Notes under the pieces: model-generated | The model's database searches: none | What the model was told of the DNA's origin: nothing | What the model saw: the letters and a program-made list of their open reading frames with translations, nothing else | Shown here: piece after piece, positions 57,391 through 63,749 of the stretch | Layout: every line of letters starts with the position of its first letter | Position numbering within the stretch: the first letter of the stretch is position 1 | NCBI GenBank assembly: GCA_900550355.1 | Contig: URRT01000001.1 | Coordinates: 1-63,749, forward strand | DNA: 63,749 nt | Origin: an uncultured Collinsella sp. | Lineage (GTDB): Bacteria; Actinomycetota; Coriobacteriia; Coriobacteriales; Coriobacteriaceae | Direction of reading: 5' to 3' | Program-made: the position numbers and the translations under genes

Positions 57391-57520
57391 GCGTGATGCG
57401 AATGCGATCGGGCTCGAGATAGAAAAAGGCCCCCGGTCGAAACCGGAGGCCTTCCAATCACCTAGAGCGCAAGTGCAGGCGTGAGGGACTCACTGTCGAC
57501 CGATCGTATTCGCATCACGC
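57391..57520. repeat. 21-bp long-range inverted repeat around the attenuator
   Basis: GCGTGATGCGAATGCGATCGG (57391-57411) and the complement of 57500-57520 agree at 20 of 21 positions. One arm encodes part of the leader peptide just after its Trp codons; the other lies between the terminator and the S-component ribosome binding site. Confidence 0.75.
57421..57455 (-). terminator. attenuator terminator of the Trp-leader region
   Basis: On the minus strand, AAGGCCTCCGGTT and ACCGGGGGCCTT pair around TCG and are followed by TTTC. It lies 35 bases after the leader-peptide stop and 76 bases before the S-component gene. Confidence 0.8.
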
Positions 57521-57558
57521 CACCACCAGTTGTTGAGAGACTTCATCGTGTTCTTCAT
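57490..57558 (-). CDS. tryptophan leader peptide, 22 aa
   Basis: ATG 57558 stands behind AAAGGAGCCACCAAC; the peptide reads MKNTMKSLNNWWWRDANTIG then RQ and stops at 57490. Three consecutive Trp codons at positions 11-13 are the hallmark of ribosome-mediated attenuation. A GTGAG-tcc-CTCAC hairpin follows the stop, then the terminator. When charged tRNA-Trp is scarce, ribosome stalling should favour read-through into the ECF operon. Confidence 0.8.
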   Translation of the reverse strand: MKNTMKSLNNWWWRDANTIGRQ

Positions 57559-57649
57559 GTTGGTGGCTCCTTTCGTGATGCCGTGGCGCGGTCGCACCTA
57601 GTTGCTGTTGCGCTGCACTATAGCACAGCGAAGTGTGTACTGGGAAATC

Positions 57650-57671
57650 TTTTTTGAAAAGATTTCGACGG
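57650..57671. terminator. AT-rich hairpin upstream of the Trp leader
   Basis: GAAATCTTTT and AAAAGATTTC pair around TT. It lies between the C69 gene's terminator and the leader promoter region. Confidence 0.4.
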
Positions 57672-57683
57672 TGTTTCCCACCG

Positions 57684-57734
57684 GTCAAAAAGGCGGGCTG
57701 GTGCGGGCGGGGCGACCCGTGCCGTCCCACCCGC
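57684..57734 (-). terminator. terminator of the C69 dipeptidase gene
   Basis: CTGGTGCGGGTGGGAC pairs with G-CCCGCACCAG-type complement (GGTGCGGGCGGG on the other strand), and on the minus strand the stem is followed by CCCGCCTTTTTGACC. Confidence 0.65.
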
Positions 57735-57746
57735 ACCAGCGAGGGA

Positions 57747-59705
57747 TTACTCCTTGTTGCGGCGATAGAGGATATAACCGCCTGCGGAGATGACGGCAAC
57801 GCCAGCGATGGCGAATACGGCCACCATGCGGCCATCAAAACGATCGCCAGTGGTGGGCAGGCCGCCCTTGGTGTTCGTCTTGTTGGTGGTTACCGTGGTC
57901 GTGGTGTTGTCCGACTTGCCGGGCTTCTCGGGCTTGGTGGTGGGCTGTTCGGGCTTAGCGGGCTGCTCAGGCTGCTCGGGGGTGCCGGGCTGCTCGGGCT
58001 TGCCGGGCTGCTCGGGGGTGCCGGGCTGATCCGGGGTGACCGGGTCGGTGGCAAGAGCGTCCTGGGCGTAGGTAATGGACACCTTGAGGCCCTTGGTCTC
58101 GGTGTTCAGATCGCTTGGGGTGAAGGGCTGTTCGAAGTTTCCGGCCTTCTGATAGGCGCGCATCTCCTGGAGCAGGGCCTTGCACTTCTTGTAGGTGTTC
58201 TCGGTGGCAGCCTTGCCGGCCTTGTTGGCTAGGGCAGTGCGGCCCTCGGTGGTCGTTTCGGCCAGCATGGCGGCGTCAACTTCCTTGTTCTGCTCGATGA
58301 GCTCATTCTGGAGGGCGTCAAGATAGGCATGGACGCCAGCACCGAGGGTGGCACGATTCTCGAAGGCAAGCGAGCTGATGTCCATAAAGACGTAGTTGAT
58401 GGAGTTCTCAGGCTCTTCGTTGTTTACAACGTCTGTTTCGTCGCAGTGGTCGAAAGATACGGTCTGGTCGCTGAAGTAGGGGCTGACCTCGGTCATCAGG
58501 GCGGAGTACAGCGGGATGGCGATGGAGAATTCAGCTCGAGAGAGCATCTCCCATTGGATGGTCGCAATTTCAGGGTTGAGGCCGTTGCGAATCTGGAAGA
58601 GATGGGCCTCACCGTTGCGCTCGGTGCCGATGCAATAGGCGCCATCGGTGTTGGCGCTGAGGCCGGGAACGTTTTCGCCACGATTGCCAAAGGCGCGAAT
58701 AAGTTCAAAAGTATTCCAACCGGACTTTTCGGGTTGGAAGAACAGCGGCTGCATTTCATTTACCATGGCGCCAACCTTAGCGCGCGGTTTTTCGCTAGTG
58801 TCCTGGACGATTTCATAGTCGGTGCCCTCAGTAAGCGGAGCCCCAAGGTAATCGCGGCCCTGGACGTAGCGCGACCAAGCGTGAACGGAAGTTTTGTCGA
58901 TGGGCGAACCGTAGGTCTGGGCAACATCGAACTGTCCGTCGTCGAAATACTTGGCGAAACCCTTTTCTTCAGGTAGGGACTTAATGCCTTCGGAGTGAAT
59001 GCAGTTTACGGTGTCATCGAGGTTAACCTTGAAGTTGAGATTGCTGATATTGGGATTGAGCGATGCGATATCATCGGTCAACTTCATGGCAATCCACTGA
59101 TGGCCGGAAAGCGCGGCGAACAGCCAGGTCTCATTGTTGTCGGCAATGATGAGCTGGTCGTTGGCGTTGGCGCCCTGTTCGTTAATGAGCCTGCCGATGA
59201 GCTCGACTCCCTCGCGGGCCGTGCCGCTCTCGCCAAGGATGACGCCGGCGTAGACGTATTCGCTGATGCCTGTTTTGGTCAGGGGATCTGCGGCCTTTGC
59301 TTCGTCATTCATGCTCGTGCTCAGCGTGGCAGAGCAAGAAACGCCCTTCTCGTTAATTCCCGCTTCGGAGTAGGCGTCCCAGCGTCCGTGCCACTGCGAA
59401 GGGTGGTCGCGCACGTAGCTATAACGATATGTGGTCTTGGTCGAGGTGTATGCGAAGTCGGACTCGTCTGAGCCGTAGATATGGCCGGGACCATGCGAGG
59501 GTTCAATGCCATAGTGCTTGAGGTAACGTGTGCCAACGTCCTCGGTGCGGCCATAATACGTATTGCCATCGGCCGTTAGGTTTTTGCCCATGTAGATCTG
59601 CGTGCAGGCGAGCGCAGAGGTCGGCATGGACATGATGGTTGCAGCTCCAAAGGCGAGGCCTATGCCTAGCTTCTTGAGCGCGTTGACGGGGTGAGTTTTC
59701 CTCAT
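57747..59705 (-). CDS. C69 family dipeptidase, sortase-anchored
   Basis: A 652-residue exported Ntn-hydrolase. The signal peptide ends just before Cys34 (ALACTQIYMGKNLTADG), the N-terminal nucleophile exposed by cleavage; GNTYYGRTEDVGTRYLKH and EAGINEKGVSCSATLS are family blocks. The C-terminal region carries PEQPG/KPEQP repeats (wall-spanning spacer), a LPTTGD sortase signal at about residue 618, a hydrophobic helix and a YRRNKE tail, so the mature enzyme is attached to the cell wall. It would release amino acids from dipeptides outside the cell. GGGAGGGATT precedes the ATG. Confidence 0.9.
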   Translation of the reverse strand: MRKTHPVNALKKLGIGLAFGAATIMSMPTSALACTQIYMGKNLTADGNTYYGRTEDVGTRYLKHYGIEPSHGPGHIYGSDESDFAYTSTKTTYRYSYVRDHPSQWHGRWDAYSEAGINEKGVSCSATLSTSMNDEAKAADPLTKTGISEYVYAGVILGESGTAREGVELIGRLINEQGANANDQLIIADNNETWLFAALSGHQWIAMKLTDDIASLNPNISNLNFKVNLDDTVNCIHSEGIKSLPEEKGFAKYFDDGQFDVAQTYGSPIDKTSVHAWSRYVQGRDYLGAPLTEGTDYEIVQDTSEKPRAKVGAMVNEMQPLFFQPEKSGWNTFELIRAFGNRGENVPGLSANTDGAYCIGTERNGEAHLFQIRNGLNPEIATIQWEMLSRAEFSIAIPLYSALMTEVSPYFSDQTVSFDHCDETDVVNNEEPENSINYVFMDISSLAFENRATLGAGVHAYLDALQNELIEQNKEVDAAMLAETTTEGRTALANKAGKAATENTYKKCKALLQEMRAYQKAGNFEQPFTPSDLNTETKGLKVSITYAQDALATDPVTPDQPGTPEQPGKPEQPGTPEQPEQPAKPEQPTTKPEKPGKSDNTTTTVTTNKTNTKGGLPTTGDRFDGRMVAVFAIAGVAVISAGGYILYRRNKE

Positions 59706-60012
59706 AATCCCTCCCAGCGTGCGAAAGCCCTCTGTCGCCAGAGGGCTTCAGCCAATAAAGACACCCCACTAGCGTAACGAACTGGAAACAATATTCATCT
59801 ATGAAAGATACTTACTCGATAAGCGTAATGAAATATGCGATGAGTGGTTAATTATACTCAGTTTGTAGCTTTAGCCAAATAAAGACTCCCTGCAATTACT
59901 GCACCTGAATAAAGCGTCTGGAAATACCCGAAATGAAAAATCCCCCGCTGTTTGGCAAATGCATAAACAGTAGGGGAGACGAAAATTGGATGAATATCAT
60001 ACCAATGTGGAA
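59706..60012. other. 307-bp region without a gene
   Basis: It holds the promoter/leader of the C69 gene (minus strand; an inverted CCCTCTGTCGCCAGAGGG-type stem lies at 59729-59746), an AT-rich stretch, and the terminator of the yegS-like operon at 59936-59977. No reading frame with a ribosome binding site was seen. Confidence 0.5.
59936..59977 (-). terminator. terminator of the lipid-kinase operon
   Basis: On the minus strand CCCCTACTGTTT pairs with AAACAGCGGGGG (one mismatch) and is followed by ATTTTTC. Confidence 0.75.
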
Positions 60013-60105
60013 TTACTTCTTCCGACGGTGGATCACGTTGATTGCATAGCCTACGAGCATGGCCAAAACAATGACGATAAAGCCGAGCAGGGGATTGTCG
60101 TTCAT
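60013..60105 (-). CDS. 30-residue single-helix membrane peptide
   Basis: A very short gene with AGGAGGACCCC directly before its ATG. The product is MNDNPLLGFIVIVLAMLVGY followed by AINVIHRRKK: one transmembrane helix and a basic C-terminal tail, which predicts the C-terminus inside. It begins nine bases after the stop of the lipid-kinase gene and ends before that operon's terminator, so it is the last gene of the operon. Small proteins of this kind often bind a larger membrane-active partner. Confidence 0.75.
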   Translation of the reverse strand: MNDNPLLGFIVIVLAMLVGYAINVIHRRKK

Positions 60106-60114
60106 GGGGTCCTC

Positions 60115-61032
60115 CTATTTACCGAGTGGCGAGAATTCATCGACGATCAGGTCGAGACATTGCGGGAGTGCGCGGGCGCCAAAGACGCCGGAGTTGCTGG
60201 AAATAATCTCGCCATCGAACTGCATGCCCAGCGACGGCGTGCAGGTGATCTTGGCTTCCTTGGTCTGGATGATCTTGAACTGCGGGCGACCGAGCACCTT
60301 GCCGGCGGGGTCAAGCGCAGCGGTGATCACGGTGGGCAGCAATTGCACGGTTTTTACGGGCTCGATAACCGCGATGTCGACCATGCCGTCGTTCATGCGA
60401 CAGTCGGGGAACAGGTTGATGTCGTTTTGGATGACCGAGGTGTTGCCTGCCATGCAGCAGATGCCGTCGAGCTCCTCGACAATGCCGTCATGCTCAATCG
60501 TAAAGTGCGCTACCGTAGGGTTGGGCGTGGCGAGCGCAGAGAGGAAGTAGGCGATCTCGCCGATGTCGTTTTTGGTGGGGGCGGCCTTCATCATGATCTC
60601 GGCGTCGAAGCCCGAGCCGGCGATGATGATAAAACCGTGGCGCTTCTCGTTGCCGTTCTCGTCGAGCCAAAAGAGCTCGCCCATGTCCACTTTGACCGTG
60701 CGACCGGCGCGGCAAGCCTTGGCAAGCGCCGCTGCCTCGGGGGCATTACCGATGTTGTTAAAGAACAGGCAGGCTGTGCCGGAGGGGAAGACGAGCGTGG
60801 GGACACCGCACCCGCGCATCTGGTCGAGCACGTTGGAGACGGTGCCGTCGCCGCCCGAAACGACCACGCGATCAAACTCGCGCACGTCTGCCACGGCGTC
60901 CTCGGGCTCCATGCCATCGCCGATAAAGCGCATCACGACCTCGTCGCCGCCCTGCGCGAGGGCGTGCGTGAATGCGTAGATTTCATCTGAGCTGGGGCCC
61001 GATGCAGGGTTATGGATGATAAGGCAGCGCAT
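60115..61032 (-). CDS. diacylglycerol/lipid kinase (YegS/BmrU family)
   Basis: A 305-residue lipid kinase of the DAGK catalytic family: VVSGGDGTVSNVLDQM (residues 58-73) is the ATP/lipid motif, VFPSGTACLFFNN a variant of the GTxN loop, and GFIIIAGSGFDAEIMM the family's third block. Typical GGDGT is intact, although the usual PxGTxNDFA is replaced by PSGTACLF, so activity or substrate may differ. GGGAACGTAAGT precedes the ATG. The 30-residue membrane peptide follows in the operon. Confidence 0.88.
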   Translation of the reverse strand: MRCLIIHNPASGPSSDEIYAFTHALAQGGDEVVMRFIGDGMEPEDAVADVREFDRVVVSGGDGTVSNVLDQMRGCGVPTLVFPSGTACLFFNNIGNAPEAAALAKACRAGRTVKVDMGELFWLDENGNEKRHGFIIIAGSGFDAEIMMKAAPTKNDIGEIAYFLSALATPNPTVAHFTIEHDGIVEELDGICCMAGNTSVIQNDINLFPDCRMNDGMVDIAVIEPVKTVQLLPTVITAALDPAGKVLGRPQFKIIQTKEAKITCTPSLGMQFDGEIISSNSGVFGARALPQCLDLIVDEFSPLGK

Positions 61033-61130
61033 ACTTACGTTCCCGTTCTGTGACTAACCGAGTATAGTTGTAAGGCAATGCCGATATCCTACCCGTGTTT
61101 TTCGGGCCTAACCTTATTCGATGGGTTGAT

Positions 61131-62264
61131 ATGTACATTTCCACACATCAGGCTTTACTCGACTTTTGCCAGCGCGCCCGTGAGTTCGACGCGATTGCCG
61201 TCGATACCGAGTTTTTGCGCGAGCGCACGTTCCATCCGCGTCTGTGTTTGGTTCAGATTGCCACCCCTGCCGAGAGCGTCGCGGTCGACCCTCTGGTAAT
61301 CGACGACCTATCGCCGCTGGCCGAGCTTATGGCAGACGAGAGCGTGACTAAGGTCTACCACGCCTGCTCGCAGGATATGGAGGTTATGCTCCATACCGTG
61401 GGCGTGCTGCCACGACCGATTTTCGATACGCAGGTCGCCGCTGCCTTTTTGGGCGAGCGCCAGCAGATTTCGTATGGCGCGCTTGTTCAGACGTTTTGCG
61501 GCGTCTCGCTGCCCAAGACCGAGTCGCTGACCGACTGGTCGCGTCGCCCGCTGACCGATAAGCAGATTGAGTACGCGATTGATGACGTCAAGTACTTGAT
61601 CGTCGCCTATACCGAGATGATGAGTCGCCTGCGCGAGCTGGGCCGTGTGGACTGGGTGCTCGACGAGCTACGCCCGCTGGCTGACGAGTCGCACTATCGC
61701 GCCGACCGTCACGAGGCATTCCGCAAGGTCAAGCGCATCAACTCGTGCAGCCGCCACCAGCTGGGCATCGCGCGCGAGCTCGCCGCCTGGCGCGAGGACC
61801 GCGCCGAGCGCCGTAACATCCCGCGCAAGTGGGTCATGTCCGACGACACGCTGCTTGCGCTCGTCAAGCGCAATCCCGTGCGCGTTGAGGAGTTCCGTAG
61901 CATTCGCGGTACCGATCAGTTGGGGGAGCGCGACGTGGACGGTGCGCTCATGGCCATCAAGCGTGGCGCAAGCTGCCCGCACGATCGCCTGCCGCTCATG
62001 GTGCGCGGGCATCGCCAGATCTCTCCGGAGTTGGAGAGCGTGACGGATCTCATGTATGCGCTCATTCGCCTGGTTGCCGAGCGCTCGGGCGTGGCGACCT
62101 CGGTCATCGCCTCGCGCGATGACCTGGCCGACTATATTGAGCATCCCGAGCAGAGCCCCTTGCGCGAAGGCTGGCGCTTTGAGCTTGTGGGCTCGCGCCT
62201 GGACGATCTGCTCTCGGGCAACATGGGGTTGACGGTCAAAGATGGCAAAATTGAATTGCTGTAA
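61131..62264 (+). CDS. rnd: ribonuclease D
   Basis: A 377-residue 3'-5' exoribonuclease for tRNA maturation. DEDD motifs are FDAIAVDTEFLRERTF (Asp, Glu), VYHACSQDMEVM (Asp) and YAIDDVKYLIVAY with Tyr-x3-Asp. The HRDC domain follows (RNIPRKWVMSDDTLLALVKRNP), then a second helical domain, giving the usual length. ATG 61131 has GGGTTGAT; the GTG at 61095 is possible. Confidence 0.92.
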   Translation: MYISTHQALLDFCQRAREFDAIAVDTEFLRERTFHPRLCLVQIATPAESVAVDPLVIDDLSPLAELMADESVTKVYHACSQDMEVMLHTVGVLPRPIFDTQVAAAFLGERQQISYGALVQTFCGVSLPKTESLTDWSRRPLTDKQIEYAIDDVKYLIVAYTEMMSRLRELGRVDWVLDELRPLADESHYRADRHEAFRKVKRINSCSRHQLGIARELAAWREDRAERRNIPRKWVMSDDTLLALVKRNPVRVEEFRSIRGTDQLGERDVDGALMAIKRGASCPHDRLPLMVRGHRQISPELESVTDLMYALIRLVAERSGVATSVIASRDDLADYIEHPEQSPLREGWRFELVGSRLDDLLSGNMGLTVKDGKIELL

Positions 62265-62328
62265 GGAAGCCTAGCCGCTTGAGTGGGTAGAATGCCTCCA
62301 ACGTGTAACTCGATTCGGAGGAATTCGC

Positions 62329-63033
62329 ATGCCTTATTACTATGGATACGGCTTTGGCATCGACCCGCTGTACCTGCTGGTTGTTCTTGTCTGCACGGTG
62401 ATCGGTCTTGCCGCACAGAACTATATCAACTCGACGTACAAAACCTGGTCCAAGGTTCGCTCGGACGGCGACACGGGCGCCACGGTCGCTCGCCGCATGC
62501 TCGACGCCAACGGCTGCAACGCCGTGGGTATCAAGGGCGTCGCTGGTGAGCTCACCGATCATTACAACCCGCAGGACAACAACCTGTATCTCTCGGATGC
62601 CAACCGTTCGGGCGGGTCGGTCGCAAGCGTTGCCGTTGCCTGCCACGAGGCGGGCCATGCCGCCCAGCGTCAAAGCGGTTACGCCATGATGAAGGTTCGC
62701 ACCGCCCTCGTGCCGGTCGTCAACTTTACCCAGAACACCTGGACCATCGTGTTGCTCTTGGGCCTGTTTATGAACATTGCCGGGCTCACGACCCTCGCGC
62801 TGATCTTCTTCTCGTTTAGCGTGCTGTTCCAACTGGTTACGCTGCCGGTCGAGATTGATGCTAGTCGGCGCGCCGTGGCGTATATTGAGCAGTCGGGTAT
62901 GAGCTCCAAGCAGGTCAACGGTGCCAAGAAGGTGCTGACGGCCGCCGCGCTTACCTATGTGGCTGCGGCGCTCACCTCGATTATTCAGCTGCTCTATCTT
63001 ATGGCTCGCTACAACAGAAACTCCAACCGATAA
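62329..63033 (+). CDS. membrane zinc metallopeptidase (YugP-like)
   Basis: A 234-residue integral membrane protease with HEAGH (residues 106-110) in CHEAGHAAQRQSGYAMMK. Helices are at about 14-30, 125-150, 155-175 and 200-220. The N-terminal YYYGYGFGIDPLYLLVV is typical of the family. Its role is unknown; it is widely conserved in Gram-positive bacteria. TCGGAGGAATTCGC precedes the ATG. Confidence 0.9.
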   Translation: MPYYYGYGFGIDPLYLLVVLVCTVIGLAAQNYINSTYKTWSKVRSDGDTGATVARRMLDANGCNAVGIKGVAGELTDHYNPQDNNLYLSDANRSGGSVASVAVACHEAGHAAQRQSGYAMMKVRTALVPVVNFTQNTWTIVLLLGLFMNIAGLTTLALIFFSFSVLFQLVTLPVEIDASRRAVAYIEQSGMSSKQVNGAKKVLTAAALTYVAAALTSIIQLLYLMARYNRNSNR

Positions 63034-63049
63034 CAAATTGGGTCGCTGG

Positions 63050-63079
63050 GCGCCGCGGGGATTCGTGTCCCCGCGGCGC
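63050..63079. terminator. GC-rich perfect stem-loop
   Basis: GCGCCGCGGGG (63050-63060) pairs exactly with 63069-63079, 17 bases after the peptidase gene. No T-tract follows. Confidence 0.5.
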
Positions 63080-63148
63080 TGTACTATGTGTTGGACTTGA
63101 ATTTGCGCAGGGCCGAAGCCCTTGTGCACGATGACGAAAGGAGGCTGC

Positions 63149-63749
63149 GTGGCAGGCTGGAATCTAACCGGCAATGCCGTTTCCGCCGAGTTCGACGGTT
63201 CGGACGATCAGGAGCGCAAGGAGCTCAGCGTGAGCCAGGCGGTGGAGATTGCCGCCGGCGCGCTCGATGCCATTCCGCAGCTGAGCGTTCTGGGCGAGGT
63301 CACGGGTTTCCGTGGCCCCAATGCCCGAAGCGGTCACTGCTACTTCCAGATTAAGGACGACTCGGCCGCCGTTGACTGCATCATCTGGAAGGGCGCCTAC
63401 CTTAAGCGCACCTTCGACTTGCGCGATGGCATGCAGGTGAGCTTTAAGGGCAGCTTCAATCTCTATAAGGCCACGGGCCGCATGAGCTTTGTCGCTCGCT
63501 CATTTTCGCTGGCGGGCGAGGGTCTGCTGCGTCAACAAGTGGCGCAACTGGCCGAAAAGCTACGCCGCGAGGGCCTGATGGACGAAGCGCGCAAGCGCCG
63601 CATACCGGTGTTCTGCTCCCGCGTGGCGGTCGTCACCTCGCTTTCGGGTGCCGTAATCGACGACGTCAAGCGCACGCTGCGTCGTCGCAACCCGCTCGTC
63701 GAGCTCGTCTGCGTGGGCGCCAAGGTTCAAGGCGAGGGGGCGCCGGCCG
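63149..63749 (+). CDS. xseA: exodeoxyribonuclease VII large subunit (partial, 5' end)
   Basis: The first 200 codons of xseA, cut by the window end. GTG 63149 follows AAAGGAGGCTGC. After a short N-terminal extension (GNAVSAEFDGSDDQERK), the OB-fold domain reads LSVSQAVEIAAGALDAIPQLSVLGEVTGF and HCYFQIKDDSAAVDCIIWKG (blocks VLGEVTGF, HCYFQIKD), and the catalytic domain begins RRIPVFCSRVAVVTSLSGAVIDDV. The enzyme degrades single-stranded DNA; xseB would be expected downstream. Confidence 0.93.
   Translation, partial: MAGWNLTGNAVSAEFDGSDDQERKELSVSQAVEIAAGALDAIPQLSVLGEVTGFRGPNARSGHCYFQIKDDSAAVDCIIWKGAYLKRTFDLRDGMQVSFKGSFNLYKATGRMSFVARSFSLAGEGLLRQQVAQLAEKLRREGLMDEARKRRIPVFCSRVAVVTSLSGAVIDDVKRTLRRRNPLVELVCVGAKVQGEGAPA

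Overview
The window reads as chromosome of a high-GC gut actinobacterium of the class Coriobacteriia, most likely Collinsella or a close relative. Support comes from the gene repertoire (EttA, fused EcfA ATPase, a DUF3793-flavodoxin pair, an LL-DAP/acetyl-DAP type lysine pathway, a sortase-anchored C69 dipeptidase, a YolD-Y-family polymerase pair), actinobacterial-style LexA and CsoR sites, and GTG/TTG starts behind strong Shine-Dalgarno sequences. This is recognition by eye, not a database result. I saw no rRNA, tRNA, CRISPR array, integrase or transposase.

Layout. 1-4977: tail of a membrane-anchored protein, panE-like reductase, a frameshifted 4Fe-4S aldo/keto reductase, a Gfo/Idh oxidoreductase and endonuclease IV, the last two each preceded by a copy of the same palindromic repeat. 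5039-8298: polar amino-acid ABC importer. 8366-10093: DUF3793-flavodoxin operon and a membrane-tethered copper chaperone behind a CsoR-like operator. 10120-12785: SOS-type polymerase operon and a lone alcohol-dehydrogenase-like domain. 12985-14679: pgi. 14821-17689: an isolated operon of an unknown protein, a ClpP-like protease and a VirD4/TraG coupling ATPase. 18179-25673: HAD phosphatases, PfkB kinase, a MITE-like element, TatD, TcdA, a candidate small RNA, an sdpR/sdpI pair and EttA.

25954-34338 is accessory DNA: two AT-rich blocks (a Tat-exported cysteine peptidase plus lipoprotein; then a four-gene peptide-modification operon) separated by two GC-rich low-complexity surface or envelope genes. 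The peptide operon, 30384-34338, is the best candidate for an undescribed system. It encodes a DUF2087 protein, an MFS exporter, a B12-binding-type radical SAM enzyme with PqqD-like C-terminal modules, and a 36-residue acidic peptide ending in Cys-His, closed by a terminator.

34469-41307: NAD synthetase, aminotransferase, lactate dehydrogenase, DUF2974 hydrolase, NdpA-like protein. 41441-46787: lysine operon (lysA-dapA in one frame, dapB, a broken dapH) under a lysine riboswitch, with a divergent M20 deacetylase that could complete the acetyl branch together with the aminotransferase at 36588. 46790-53999: small membrane proteins, an XRE/Ser-Thr kinase pair, a secreted hydrolase, MOSC protein, and an ATP-grasp ligase with an aspartate-type racemase (likely D-Asp cross-bridge). 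54124-57558: an ECF transporter whose leader peptide contains three consecutive Trp codons before a terminator, which predicts tryptophan as substrate. 57747-63749: C69 dipeptidase, YegS lipid kinase with a 30-residue membrane peptide, RNase D, zinc metallopeptidase and the start of xseA.

Two genes (the aldo/keto reductase and dapH) are broken by frame disruptions that could be real or could be assembly errors.
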